This document shows, one piece after another, positions 53,245 through 61,899 of a stretch of DNA of 64,000 bases. This stretch comes from Nostoc sp. LEGE 06077 (GTDB taxonomy: Bacteria > Cyanobacteriota > Cyanobacteriia > Cyanobacteriales > Nostocaceae). Within the stretch, counting starts at the first letter, position 1. The number at the start of each line of letters is the position of its first letter. A model generated the notes under the pieces. It did not search any database. It was not told where the DNA came from and worked only from the letters and a program-made list of their open reading frames with translations. The stretch spans positions 24,562-88,561 of the forward strand of contig NZ_JADEWI010000022.1 in the NCBI RefSeq assembly GCF_015207705.1, given 5' to 3'. The translations under genes and the position numbers were made by a program.

Positions 53245-53444
53245 GATGTCACTCGCGCCGCAGGTCTACCACCAATCAACACGGTAAAAGACCCCATCAC
53301 AATACTGCCAGTCACCACAGGCCCCGCCACTAAATCGCCAACACAAGCTGCGGGTAAACCTGCAATTAAAACATTAGGCACACCAGGCGCAGTAATCGGA
53401 TCGCCTGTGACAGTTAAATCGGTTAGTCGTGCTGCTGGAAACAT
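53157..53444 (-). CDS. PAAR-domain spike-tip protein
   Basis: 95 residues that consist almost entirely of a PAAR domain: MFPAARLTDLTVTGDPITAPG, VLIAGLPAACVGDLV, GSFTVLIGGRPAARVTSQV and the closing GAPTVLIGG. PAAR proteins cap the VgrG/gp5-type spike with a metal-stabilised cone. The gene lies about 115 bases downstream of the spike gene on the same strand. Its last 88 bases overlap, in opposite orientation, the 3' end of the histidine kinase gene. There is no effector extension, so toxic cargo would have to be carried elsewhere. Confidence 0.92.
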   Translation of the reverse strand: MFPAARLTDLTVTGDPITAPGVPNVLIAGLPAACVGDLVAGPVVTGSIVMGSFTVLIGGRPAARVTSQVAGVNTVTGVPLTTVVGVGAPTVLIGG

Positions 53445-53487
53445 AATTTTTTAGGGATTAGGTAGGGAATAGGGGTGTAAGGGTGTA

Positions 53488-53514
53488 CTTCTCTGCGAGA
53501 CGCTCCGCGAACGA
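53488..53514. repeat. Small dispersed repeat
   Basis: CTGCGAGACGCTCCGCGAAC with flanks, of the small-dispersed-repeat type described in Nostoc punctiforme, between the spike and PAAR genes. A nearly identical unit lies inside hrcA (60097-60122). It is preceded by AGGGGTGTAAGGGTGT-type short repeats. Confidence 0.65.
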
Positions 53515-53558
53515 CTGCGCTCAGTAATCGGGGTGTAGGGGAAGAATCAATGACCAAA

Positions 53559-55523
53559 TTAACAATTTAACCGAATTATCCCTCCTAAAATGCCGACGGA
53601 AGCTGCACCGTTGATACTCACCGCAGCGCCAGCATTGACACTGACCGAACTACCAGAATTAGCAGAGATTGCGCCACCCGCATTAGCACTCAAAGAACCT
53701 CCAGCTTGCACACTGATGGAACTACCAGATTGGATACTTACAGTTCCAGTCGTTCTCATTGTGATACCGCTGGGTGTAAGTTCGATACTTGTACCCCCTA
53801 CAGTTAAAGTAATTTTTTGTGTTGCCGTTAAAGCAATTTCACCACCGTTGACACTAATTTTATTTACTGTGCCGCTTGTTCCAGATTTAACTGTAATGTC
53901 ACCTGTAGAAGTCAAACTAATAGTTTTATTACTGTCATCACAGCGAAATTTATGACTGCCTGTAGTTTCTAGTTCGGCAAATTTCTCGCTGTCATTCATT
54001 CGCAAATTATGACCGTCTACTGTTTGCAGATATGCACCTTTTTTAGTACCTTTGTCTTCTTCAACAAATTGGAGTTTATGCCCAACACGAGTTTTAAAAG
54101 TTCGTAGGCGCACTTTCCCACTAACAACAGTGTCACTAACTGCTTCTGGCGGTGCGTCTGTGCCATTCCAAACACCACCAATCACATAGGGACGGTGAAT
54201 ATCGCCGTGTTCAAAGGCGACTAAAACTTCGTCATTGACTTCTGGTAAACAGTCAAAACCTCTCCCTGGGCCTGCACCAACACTGACAACTCTTGCCCAA
54301 TTGCTTTCATGTTCCTCCGTTAAGGTGGGAAACTTCACCCGTACACGACCCCAGCCTTTTGGGTCTTGATTATTACTGACCACACCCACCAACATAGTTT
54401 GTCCTGGTTGCAGATGGGTTTGGGGGGAGAGGGTAGCTAACAAGTCTCCAGAACGCAAACCACGGACACTAAACTCCGTGACAAATTTTCGCTCATGGAA
54501 CAGATGGCGCGTTTCTGTAACGTAGTAGCTACCACTGTAACTGCCCATATCTGTCAATTTAATGACTTTCCCTGGTCTGATTTCGGGATTGCCTTCACCA
54601 GTAGCATCAGCTGCAACAAATTCACCTCCTAGTTCATTACACAAAGCTTGGGCAATTTTCGTTGCTTCATTGGCGCTAAATACTGGCTGGTCTACCACAA
54701 TCATTTTCGGCTTGATGCTAAATTTAGTGCTACTTGAACTGCCTTTCCCGTTATCTGTGGTGGTAATTACTTGTTCTGTAGAGGCTGTAGAAACAATTGG
54801 CTTTTTGGTAGTATAGTCCCAGCCCCGCACTTCTACAGAACTCACTTGTTCTGCACTCGTCACACGAACCCGAAAGCTATGGATATCTTCTAACCATTTG
54901 AGGGATAAAGATTGGTCTTGGGCTGGTTGGCGAAAATTTAATTTGCCATCTTGCACATACAATTCAAAGCCAAGGCGGGCGGCTCTCTCCCGCAAAAATT
55001 CCATATTGGTTTGATTTTCTTGAAAGATGTAATCATGAACAATAGTTGTAGAAGTAACTGTCCCTGATGTAATCCCTGCTTCGCCAATAATTTGAGTCAC
55101 AACATCGCTATCGGTGACATTTTGAAAGGAGCGATTATAACGTCCTCGATGCAAGCGATGAGAAATATCATAGCCACGAATCACGATGGGAGCTTGAGAA
55201 CCACTGGTGAACTCAGTTTCTATGGCTGTAATTTCCCCTTCTAATACGTAACCTTGCTCCGCATCTTCAAAATCCACGTTTTGCGTGGTGCTGGCAACAA
55301 ACCCAATCTTAATCTTTTTACCAATAGCAAATAAACTTTGATGCTTCCAGGTTTCTTCTGTTGTCAGTCCTGGAAAGTAATCATTGCGAATTACTAACGT
55401 AAACATTCCTGGGAGATGCAGACTTTCCTCTACTGTGATTTGCAAAATATCATTGAGCAAATCAGCAGAAGCATCAGTGCCATCAATTTGTAATAGTGGC
55501 TCAGGTATGTAAAGAACAGGCAT
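53559..55523 (-). CDS. CIS spike protein, VgrG-like (gp27/gp5 fusion)
   Basis: About 654 residues from the ATG at 55523; an in-frame TTG at 55535 adds four. Residues about 1-355 form the gp27-like hub (LHLPGMFTLVIRNDYFPG, RGYDISHRLHRGRYNRSFQNVTDSDVVTQII, QTNMEFLRERAARLGFELYV). An OB-fold follows (about 370-460; LVGVVSNNQDPKGWGRVRVKFPTLTEEHESNWARV, DEVLVAFEHGD). The C-terminus is a repetitive Gly/Ser/Ala/Val beta-prism needle (about 540-654; GSSISVQAGGSLSANAGG). It is the central spike on which the PAAR tip sits. It follows the tube-initiator gene and precedes PAAR, the expected order in an extracellular-type CIS. Confidence 0.92.
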   Translation of the reverse strand: MPVLYIPEPLLQIDGTDASADLLNDILQITVEESLHLPGMFTLVIRNDYFPGLTTEETWKHQSLFAIGKKIKIGFVASTTQNVDFEDAEQGYVLEGEITAIETEFTSGSQAPIVIRGYDISHRLHRGRYNRSFQNVTDSDVVTQIIGEAGITSGTVTSTTIVHDYIFQENQTNMEFLRERAARLGFELYVQDGKLNFRQPAQDQSLSLKWLEDIHSFRVRVTSAEQVSSVEVRGWDYTTKKPIVSTASTEQVITTTDNGKGSSSSTKFSIKPKMIVVDQPVFSANEATKIAQALCNELGGEFVAADATGEGNPEIRPGKVIKLTDMGSYSGSYYVTETRHLFHERKFVTEFSVRGLRSGDLLATLSPQTHLQPGQTMLVGVVSNNQDPKGWGRVRVKFPTLTEEHESNWARVVSVGAGPGRGFDCLPEVNDEVLVAFEHGDIHRPYVIGGVWNGTDAPPEAVSDTVVSGKVRLRTFKTRVGHKLQFVEEDKGTKKGAYLQTVDGHNLRMNDSEKFAELETTGSHKFRCDDSNKTISLTSTGDITVKSGTSGTVNKISVNGGEIALTATQKITLTVGGTSIELTPSGITMRTTGTVSIQSGSSISVQAGGSLSANAGGAISANSGSSVSVNAGAAVSINGAASVGILGGIIRLNC

Positions 55524-55779
55524 ACATATTGGCAAGAGGAGGTTGCCAATAGCCTAATGAAGATAGTGTATTATGGGCTATTCCCCAAAGGTCGAATTAA
55601 TGGAGGCAGGAGTTGAAAGGCACGAGGCAGGAGGCCGATTACAGAGGGATTTAAACCCACCTCTAATCGTAGACCGCCAAATCACCAGATTATGACGGGG
55701 GACTTAAACCCAAATGGGCGAGTCAAAAAGGCTTTATTCTTAATTTAAAATTTGCCCTTCTGCCTCGCCCGAAGGGCAA

Positions 55780-56301
55780 TTAACTGCGGTTACTTCTGCT
55801 GTCGCCACTGCGATCTACACTGCTAGATGTACCCATGCCCGGTTGAGAAATTGATTCATCAACTTCTTCTAAGGAGAGGTTAACCTTGGCACGCACTGGT
55901 GTACCGTCAGGTAGAAACAGGGTGAGGCTATAGTTGAGAGATTGGACAAAACAGCGTAAATACTGCTGGTCGCCCCAGGTAAATATATAGACTGGTGGAC
56001 GTTTTTCTTTACCTGCGCCAGCTTCAGCAAAGTTAACGGCTTTTTCAAATTTTTTCAGGTGGGTGAGGACGCTAGTACCACTCTCGTAAGTGTCAAATAT
56101 GATGTTATTAATACTTAGCTTGCACGGTTCTGGGTAGGCAAAACTAACTTTCGGTAAGCCTCGTCCGGTACGCGCACCACTGCTTTTGGTCAAGTTAATT
56201 TGCTGCGAGAAGTCTAACTGACTAGGGTTAAACATAAACTCGATATCGGGCGCAGCTTGTTCTGTGGCAATTAATTTTGCTTTTACTAAACGAGTAGTCA
56301 T
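55780..56301 (-). CDS. CIS tube-initiator/baseplate hub protein (CIS_tube, Afp7-like)
   Basis: About 173 residues from the ATG at 56301 (MTTRLVKAKLIATEQAAPD); an upstream TTG-started frame would add a hydrophobic stretch that looks untranslated. Features of the CIS tube-protein N-terminal domain are present: IEFMFNPSQLDFSQQINLTKSSGA, SINNIIFDTYESGTSVLTHLKKFE, YIFTWGDQQYLRCFVQSLNYSLTLFLPDGTPVRAKVNLSLEEV. In related devices this protein links the inner tube to the spike hub. A C-terminal LysM domain, present in some homologues, is lacking here; the end is a Ser/Arg-rich tail. It starts the run of structural genes on the minus strand. Confidence 0.85.
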   Translation of the reverse strand: MTTRLVKAKLIATEQAAPDIEFMFNPSQLDFSQQINLTKSSGARTGRGLPKVSFAYPEPCKLSINNIIFDTYESGTSVLTHLKKFEKAVNFAEAGAGKEKRPPVYIFTWGDQQYLRCFVQSLNYSLTLFLPDGTPVRAKVNLSLEEVDESISQPGMGTSSSVDRSGDSRSNRS

Positions 56302-56403
56302 AGTTGGGGATGGAATTGATAAAGTGAAAAATAAAAAGGCAAAAGTAAACAGCAACTAATCTTTTACCTTTTTACTTTTGTCTTATTTGCCCCTATTTAG
56401 CCA

Positions 56404-56895
56404 TTATTTTTGCTGAACTGTCAAAGTATACTTATGCTTGGCATCAGAGTTAAATGTACCGACCCAAATCTGATAAATACCTTTTTTCCAGTTGCGATCG
56501 CTAATACTAGCATCTTTACTTCTACCCGTGTCATCGCCGCAACGAATTGTCTCATTGTCTGGCCCTTTGATGAGTAAAGTTGTATCGGTATTCCCTGTAT
56601 TCACCAATATTGTTAGTTGGTCAAAGTCTTTTTCTAAAACCATTGTGTAATCTGGTTTGGGGTCTGCAAAGCCAAGACAAGCTTTTTTATCGCGATCGCG
56701 GTTACTAATGGCAGGCAATGAGAAAGAGCCACCAGTATAACCCGAAAATTTACCTTGGGCAGGTTCAAATCCCGGTAGCAGACTGAACTTACCAAAATTT
56801 GGTGTTTCGGCGATCGCTGGTGCAGCAGTTACAGCGGCTAGGATAGCTAACACCCAGCCGATTCGCTTATAAAGTCGGGGGCGACAGTCTTTCAT
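56404..56895 (-). CDS. Secreted protein with PPC-like beta domain
   Basis: 163 residues. A signal peptide (about 1-28, ending APAIAE) precedes a beta-rich domain. DFDQLTILVNTGNTDTTLLIKGPDNETIRCGDD and GIYQIWVGTFNSDAKHKYTLTVQ resemble the prepeptidase C-terminal (PPC)-like fold found on secreted bacterial proteins. Two cysteines (KKACLGF, TIRCGDD) could pair. The ATG is preceded by a strong GGAGGG ribosome-binding sequence. It lies about 100 bases before the tube-initiator gene on the same strand. Whether it belongs with the injection system is unclear. Confidence 0.65.
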   Translation of the reverse strand: MKDCRPRLYKRIGWVLAILAAVTAAPAIAETPNFGKFSLLPGFEPAQGKFSGYTGGSFSLPAISNRDRDKKACLGFADPKPDYTMVLEKDFDQLTILVNTGNTDTTLLIKGPDNETIRCGDDTGRSKDASISDRNWKKGIYQIWVGTFNSDAKHKYTLTVQQK

Positions 56896-57022
56896 AGTAG
56901 CCCTCCAACAGGCTTAACTAAATGTAGTTATATATACATATTGTAATTAATTGATTCCTGAATAATTTGACTTGTCTGTGCCACATTCGGATGTGACACA
57001 AAAAGAGAAATAAAGTGCATCT

Positions 57023-57151
57023 TTCCCGCCTCGGAATTAATTCCGAGCCTTATAGCGCAAGTCATCTCAAGATGACTCAAGCAAAAATGTCTTTCAGTCC
57101 ACCCTTTGTGGACTTTGGCTATGAGCCTGGAACTTTAGTTCTAGACGGGAA
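57023..57151. repeat. 128-bp multi-hairpin repeat, copy 3
   Basis: Same orientation as copy 1, with ends TTCCCGCCT and AGACGGGAA, which still pair although both differ from copy 1. Central hairpins are AGTCATC/GATGACT and AGTCCAC/GTGGACT. It separates the DUF3352 gene from the PPC-like gene. Confidence 0.8.
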
Positions 57152-57175
57152 TGCTTGATTTCATACTTATTCTTC

Positions 57176-58810
57176 CTAGTCTTGTAGTTGCAAGAACACA
57201 CCGCCTTTAAGTGCGTTGGTTTCGCTACCGTAACTACTGACTGTGAGCGATCGCAAACTATTAAAAAATGGTTTTCCCAATACTTCTATTAGTTTGAGAA
57301 CTGGGATTTGTCTTTCTAAAATTCTTTGACTTTTTGCCCAATCAATGTATACATATCCTTGGTTTGGCTGGGGAATTGCAGCGACACTATTTTGAAAATT
57401 GCGATCGCCTATTAAAGATTTTTCTTGATTGGTGAGAACTTCGTCCATTGTTGCCAAATCGGAGGTAAAAATTTCGTAATTGTCTAGGGTTGTGTGTATC
57501 CCTTGGGCTTGGGCTTCAATGGTGAATGATGGTCGGTCTTTGGCTGGTGTTTGTTTAGCTGTTAACTGCGTCCAAGCGGAAATCTTCTGTTTATCTAAAC
57601 TCAAGTTACTGCTACTAAGTCCACTTGAGGAGGCGATCGCATCTAATTTCGCAATTCCTTCTGGGACACTCTCGACTTTCTCCACCACAAAAACCCAATC
57701 GGGGAGAATTTGTCCTGGACGGGGTAAAAGTGCGATCGCATATTCTCCTTTCACCCAGCTAAAAATATCTTGAGTAAAGTTAATTCCCCAGTTTTTTTGC
57801 ACCTCTGTTAACGGTTGTACCAATCTAGAAATTAAATCTGTTCCTGAACCAGAAATGGCTATTTTCATTTGTGTCCAGAATTTGGCTAAATTGCTATCAC
57901 CCAAGTTGCTTAAATTTGCGCCGGAAATTGCCAAACCCGCTGATGCTGGGATATATTTCAATGCGCCTACTGGTTTTGCTAGTGACGATGATGGCGGTGT
58001 GAGTTCTAACCCAGATAAAAAGCTGGTTTCTGCTAATAAACCTTTAGAATTCAAACCTAGAGAAATAATTTCACTAGCGTAGGTTGGTTCTGGTAATTCT
58101 AAACCTTGCCATTGGGCAATGATGGGAAAATTCAAAAAAGCCACAGCTAAGGAGGCTGGAGGTAATTGCTGGGTGGCTTTTTGATATTGGGGAGAACTAG
58201 TTAAATTGAGGTCTGGTGCTTGGACGTTGTTAATTGCATCTTTGACCACACTAGGATCATTAGCAAACAAAACAAAGCCATCGCCAACCACGGCTGCTGC
58301 TAGTTGGCTGTCGTAAAGCAACTTCACGCCTTGATATTCTTCCGTATCTAAGTTTGCGCCAGCTAATACCCGCTTAGAAAATAGCAAATCGACAAACTCG
58401 CGGCTTTTGTCTTGTTTATTGGTAGCTACAGCCATGAGATATCCTGGCTGCTGTCCGTTGACGGAATCTCGGTCAATATCTGTGGTAGTGACAGCTAGGG
58501 TAATTTCGTTACCTAGCCAGGGCTGAATATCTTTTTGATAATCTATGCCGCTCTTAGCTAATAAACTAGTTTTAATTTGAGAAATTTCCCCGTCTCGTTC
58601 TAAGGCTTGCAAACAGTCGGGATTAGTGAGTAACGATATCATCACCGGAGATAGTTTAGACACGAAAATAGCTGCACCAGGCTCCGAGGTAGAGGTGACT
58701 AGGTTCACGGGGCTTTTGCTAAAAAACCAAACAGATGCGATCGCAATTAATATCAGTGCGATCGCACCAGCCGCGATCAAACCAAAGAATGAGCTTTGTC
58801 TATTCACCAT
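57176..58810 (-). CDS. DUF3352 family membrane-anchored protein
   Basis: 544 residues with one N-terminal membrane helix (about 9-29) and a large domain that matches the cyanobacterial DUF3352 family: ISLLTNPDCLQALERDGEI, GIDYQKDIQPWLGNEITLAVTTTDID, LFSKRVLAGANLDTEEYQGVKLLYD, WTQMKIAISGSGTDLI, NWGINFTQDIFSWVKGEYAIALLPRPGQ. The protein would be anchored in the cytoplasmic or thylakoid membrane with the domain outside the cytoplasm. No function is established. It is separated from the genes to the left by a copy of the 128-bp repeat, and from the rhodanese gene by a divergent region. Confidence 0.82.
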   Translation of the reverse strand: MVNRQSSFFGLIAAGAIALILIAIASVWFFSKSPVNLVTSTSEPGAAIFVSKLSPVMISLLTNPDCLQALERDGEISQIKTSLLAKSGIDYQKDIQPWLGNEITLAVTTTDIDRDSVNGQQPGYLMAVATNKQDKSREFVDLLFSKRVLAGANLDTEEYQGVKLLYDSQLAAAVVGDGFVLFANDPSVVKDAINNVQAPDLNLTSSPQYQKATQQLPPASLAVAFLNFPIIAQWQGLELPEPTYASEIISLGLNSKGLLAETSFLSGLELTPPSSSLAKPVGALKYIPASAGLAISGANLSNLGDSNLAKFWTQMKIAISGSGTDLISRLVQPLTEVQKNWGINFTQDIFSWVKGEYAIALLPRPGQILPDWVFVVEKVESVPEGIAKLDAIASSSGLSSSNLSLDKQKISAWTQLTAKQTPAKDRPSFTIEAQAQGIHTTLDNYEIFTSDLATMDEVLTNQEKSLIGDRNFQNSVAAIPQPNQGYVYIDWAKSQRILERQIPVLKLIEVLGKPFFNSLRSLTVSSYGSETNALKGGVFLQLQD

Positions 58811-59142
58811 AAATCTATTAAATAATCAGTTTCACAGCCATTTAACCAGAATTATGGGACTTACGCATAAAGATGAAAAATGAGGATTTAGATCAGGGTG
58901 TAGGTGTTTAAAACCCTGACACCCCTACACCCAGCCTGATAGCAGTAGCCAAGTTGGTTAGGACATCGATAAATAAAAAAACTTAGAAACCACAAAGCTT
59001 TTAACCCTATCACCTGTCACCTGTCACCTATTACCTATCCCCTAAATCTTGAACCTAAGCCGAAATTACTGAGAATAGATGCTCATGCTAAGGGTAAGAT
59101 TTTCTGTCAACATAAATGTATAGGATCATTTACAAAAACTTC
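58811..59142. promoter_or_regulatory. Divergent region with short repeats
   Basis: About 330 bases between the DUF3352 and rhodanese genes. It holds an imperfect inverted repeat, GGGTGTAGGTGT (near 58896) with ACACCCCTACACCC (near 58918), and a heptamer tract built on CACCTGT/CACCTAT (about 59015-59042). Promoters for both genes must be here. Confidence 0.45.
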
Positions 59143-59502
59143 ATGACAGATAAATCCTTTGCTCAACCCATGATTCAGATTAGTGTTGAGGAATTAGCAG
59201 AACGTTTAGTAGCTGGCGATGCAAGTATTCAGCTAGTAGATGTGCGTGAACCCCAAGAATTAGCGATCGCTAGTCTTCCAGGGTTTATTAACTTACCTTT
59301 GAGTGAGTTCGCCGAATGGAACCAGAAAATTTTAGCCATATTGAATCCGGAAGAGGAAACTCTGGTACTATGCCATCACGGTGTTCGTTCTGCTCAAATG
59401 TGTCAGTGGTTGGTGGTTCAAGGATTTACCAATGTCAAAAATATTTCTGGTGGTATTGCCGCTTATTCGCAACTAGTTGACCCAGCAATTCCTCAATATT
59501 AG
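59143..59502 (+). CDS. Rhodanese-like domain protein
   Basis: 119 residues from the ATG at 59143; an upstream in-frame ATG at 59116 would add nine residues, and neither has a good ribosome-binding site. A single rhodanese domain fills the protein: ISVEELAERL, QLVDVREPQELAIASLPGFINLP, and the active-site loop LCHHGVRSAQM with catalytic Cys, ending GFTNVKNISGGIAAYS. Such proteins transfer sulfane sulfur from donors such as thiosulfate or persulfides. It is cytoplasmic and lies about 340 bases upstream of hrcA on the same strand. Confidence 0.9.
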   Translation: MTDKSFAQPMIQISVEELAERLVAGDASIQLVDVREPQELAIASLPGFINLPLSEFAEWNQKILAILNPEEETLVLCHHGVRSAQMCQWLVVQGFTNVKNISGGIAAYSQLVDPAIPQY

Positions 59503-59845
59503 TCAATAGCGATTCTCCCCTACACCCCTGCACCCTTACATAATCAGCATTTACCCTGACGACATTTATCTTAAAGGGTGAGAGAAATAAGTATCTAACA
59601 ATACAACTTATTTGTGTAATTTGTGGGAAGATACTTAACAATTAAAAAATTTAAATTTTAACCCAGCTTTTTGACTGGAAATATTTGTTAGTTCAAAATT
59701 AGCAATCTAAGAATGTTGCTATAAGTAACTATAATAGAGATAGACATTTTGCTATCTTAAATTAATTAATATTCATCTTTTTTTGTATTAGCTCAAAAAA
59801 ATTTTCAAGCTTTACTTAACATTTGCTTTCAGCAATAGACACCTT
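59503..59845. promoter_or_regulatory. Upstream region of hrcA
   Basis: 343 AT-rich bases. It starts with short repeats (CCCCTACACCCCTGCACCC). No CIRCE element (TTAGCACTC with its inverted copy) was found, so hrcA autoregulation through a classical CIRCE just upstream is not supported. No other structure is clear. Confidence 0.4.
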
Positions 59846-60943
59846 ATGGAAGTCCAGTTGACAAGTCGACAACAGCACATACTTTGGGCAACAGTACGTC
59901 ACTACATTGCTACAGCAGAACCTGTTGGATCAAAGGTTTTAGTGGAAGAGTATGATCTTGGGGTTAGCTCGGCCACCATTCGGAATGTGATGGGTGCATT
60001 AGAAAAATCTGGGTTACTTTATCAACCACACACCTCAGCAGGAAGAGTACCTTCTGACTCAGGTTATCGCATCTATGTTGACCAGTTAATGACTCCTTCT
60101 CTGCGAGACGCTACGCGAACGGAAGCTTTAGCTAAAGAGGTAGAACAGTCGCTCCAACAACGGCTGCATTGGGATGATTGGAGTTTAGAAGCCCTGATTC
60201 ACGGAGCCGCACAGATTTTAGCCACATTAAGTGGTTGTATTAGCTTGATTACTATGCCGCAAACTTCGACAGCATTAGTCAGGCATTTACAATTGCTGCA
60301 AATTGAAGCGGGTAGAATCATGCTAATTGTCGTCACAGATGGCTATGAAACTCATTCTAAAGTGATGGATTTGCCCCCTGTAAAAGAAGATTCTCAAACT
60401 GATTCTGAAGTAATTGATCGCGAGTTGCAGATTGTTTCTAACTTTTTAAATAGCCACTTACGGGGGCGGAGTCTATTAGAAATAGCTAACTTAGATTGGA
60501 GCCAATTAGATCAAGAATTTAAACGTTACGGGGAATTCTTGAAAAGTTCAGTTGCGGAATTAAGTCGTCGCACTCAAACACCAACCACAACCCAAATTAT
60601 GGTGCGAGGTGTAGCAGAAGTTTTGCGTCAGCCAGAATTTTCCCAATTGCAACAAGTCAAAACAATTATGCAATTGCTAGAAGAAGAACAAGATAAACTT
60701 TGGCAATTAATTTTTGATGAACCAGAGATAGAAGATACGACTAAATCTAGGGTGACGGTGCGAATTGGTGCAGAAAATCCCTTAGAGCCGATACGTACTT
60801 GTAGCTTAATTTCTTCTACCTATCGCCGGGGTTCTGTACCAATAGGTAGCGTCGGGGTTCTAGGGCCAACACGCCTAGATTACGAAAGTGCGATCGCAGT
60901 TGTTACAGCCGCCGCCGATTACCTGTCCGAAGCTTTTAGTTAA
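59846..60943 (+). CDS. hrcA: Heat-inducible transcription repressor HrcA
   Basis: 365 residues, a normal length for HrcA. The N-terminal winged helix (about 1-75) carries [26 protein letters not shown] and the family hallmark [35 protein letters not shown]. The GAF-like dimer domain follows, and the C-terminus has [20 protein letters not shown]. HrcA represses chaperonin genes by binding CIRCE elements and depends on GroEL for activity. No chaperonin genes are in the window. A small dispersed repeat (60097-60122) lies inside the reading frame and encodes the SLRDATRTE stretch after residue 84, in the linker between the DNA-binding and dimer domains. Confidence 0.95.
   Translation: MEVQLTSRQQHILWATVRHYIATAEPVGSKVLVEEYDLGVSSATIRNVMGALEKSGLLYQPHTSAGRVPSDSGYRIYVDQLMTPSLRDATRTEALAKEVEQSLQQRLHWDDWSLEALIHGAAQILATLSGCISLITMPQTSTALVRHLQLLQIEAGRIMLIVVTDGYETHSKVMDLPPVKEDSQTDSEVIDRELQIVSNFLNSHLRGRSLLEIANLDWSQLDQEFKRYGEFLKSSVAELSRRTQTPTTTQIMVRGVAEVLRQPEFSQLQQVKTIMQLLEEEQDKLWQLIFDEPEIEDTTKSRVTVRIGAENPLEPIRTCSLISSTYRRGSVPIGSVGVLGPTRLDYESAIAVVTAAADYLSEAFS
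60097..60122. repeat. Small dispersed repeat within hrcA
   Basis: CTGCGAGACGCTACGCGAAC with flanks, nearly identical to the intergenic copy at 53488-53514. It keeps the hrcA frame open, so it appears as an in-frame insertion in a linker. Confidence 0.65.
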
Positions 60944-61151
60944 CAGCTTTTTTTCGCAATCCCACTGATTGAATTTGTATATTTCATTACTCTTGATGAT
61001 TTAGCTTTATCTAGGTTTTAATGGAATTTCCTACCTTATATGCTTTTACTTTACAGAAATGACAGAGTATCATCTCTAGTTCAACTTCCAAAAAGTGAAA
61101 TGCATTTCTGAGGAAGAATGAAACATTAAGCTTGGTTAGGGAATTCAGTCA

Positions 61152-61880
61152 ATGATAAAAGTTGTGGGATTGTTAATGACCGGATTTTGGTTATTCATGG
61201 TTTATGACTGTATTCACAACGAACCCGAAAGGCGATTATGGCTGTGGATTTTGATTGTTATTAACTTTCCGGGTGCGATCGCTTACTTTGTTACCCGCTG
61301 GATACAGCGAGGAAATATCTTAATTCCCGATTATTTTAGTCACTGGACACGTAGCCGCAAACTGTGGACAGCCCAAGCAAAAAGTATTGGGAATGCTGAT
61401 CAATATGTGAATTTAAATAATAATCTGCTTGATAATTTCGGAAAATTTGATCAAGTAGAAACAGCCTATAAACAAGATGCAGAAAATTCCGACGATAACC
61501 TACAAACGCTTTGGAATGCAGCATTTATTGATATTAATAATCAAAAATTTGTTTCGGCTAAACAGTATTTACAAACTATATTAAAAATAGATCCAGATTA
61601 TCAATATGGCGATGCCTCTTTAATTTATGGCGAAACACTATTTGCTTTACAAGAATTTGAAGCAGCGAAACAACATTTAGAAAATCACATCCAACATTGG
61701 AGTCATCCACAAGCTTATATAACCTTGGCTAAAATTCTCTCTCAACAGGGAGAGGTGGAGACAGCCTGTAATTATTTAGAAACGATTATTGTTAAAATTA
61801 AAGAATCTTCTTACTTCCACTACAAACGTAAACGGCTTATAAGTAAAGCAGAAAAACTATTAAGAACCTTAAAACGTTAA
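61152..61880 (+). CDS. TPR protein with N-terminal membrane helices
   Basis: 242 residues. Two short hydrophobic helices (about 5-20 and 30-48; LMTGFWLFMVYDCI and LWLWILIVINFPGAIAYFV) anchor it, separated by the charged HNEPERR turn. This hairpin resembles the phospholipase D nuclease N-terminal anchor module. TPR-like helical repeats follow (about 95-230), for example WNAAFIDINNQKFVSAKQYLQTILKIDPDY. No catalytic domain is visible. It is 19 bases upstream of the first of two paralogous membrane protein genes and may form an operon with it. Confidence 0.7.
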   Translation: MIKVVGLLMTGFWLFMVYDCIHNEPERRLWLWILIVINFPGAIAYFVTRWIQRGNILIPDYFSHWTRSRKLWTAQAKSIGNADQYVNLNNNLLDNFGKFDQVETAYKQDAENSDDNLQTLWNAAFIDINNQKFVSAKQYLQTILKIDPDYQYGDASLIYGETLFALQEFEAAKQHLENHIQHWSHPQAYITLAKILSQQGEVETACNYLETIIVKIKESSYFHYKRKRLISKAEKLLRTLKR

Positions 61881-61899
61881 AATATTTATTTTTAAGCTT

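Noticed and set aside
53590..53955. Plus-strand frame of 121 codons antisense to the spike gene
   Set aside because: It is the antisense shadow of the repetitive beta-prism needle sequence; the minus-strand gene has unambiguous VgrG features.
40796..56895. Prophage
   Set aside because: There are no capsid, portal, terminase, integrase or lysis genes. The tail-like genes match contractile injection system types, and the block contains cyanobacterial membrane proteins.
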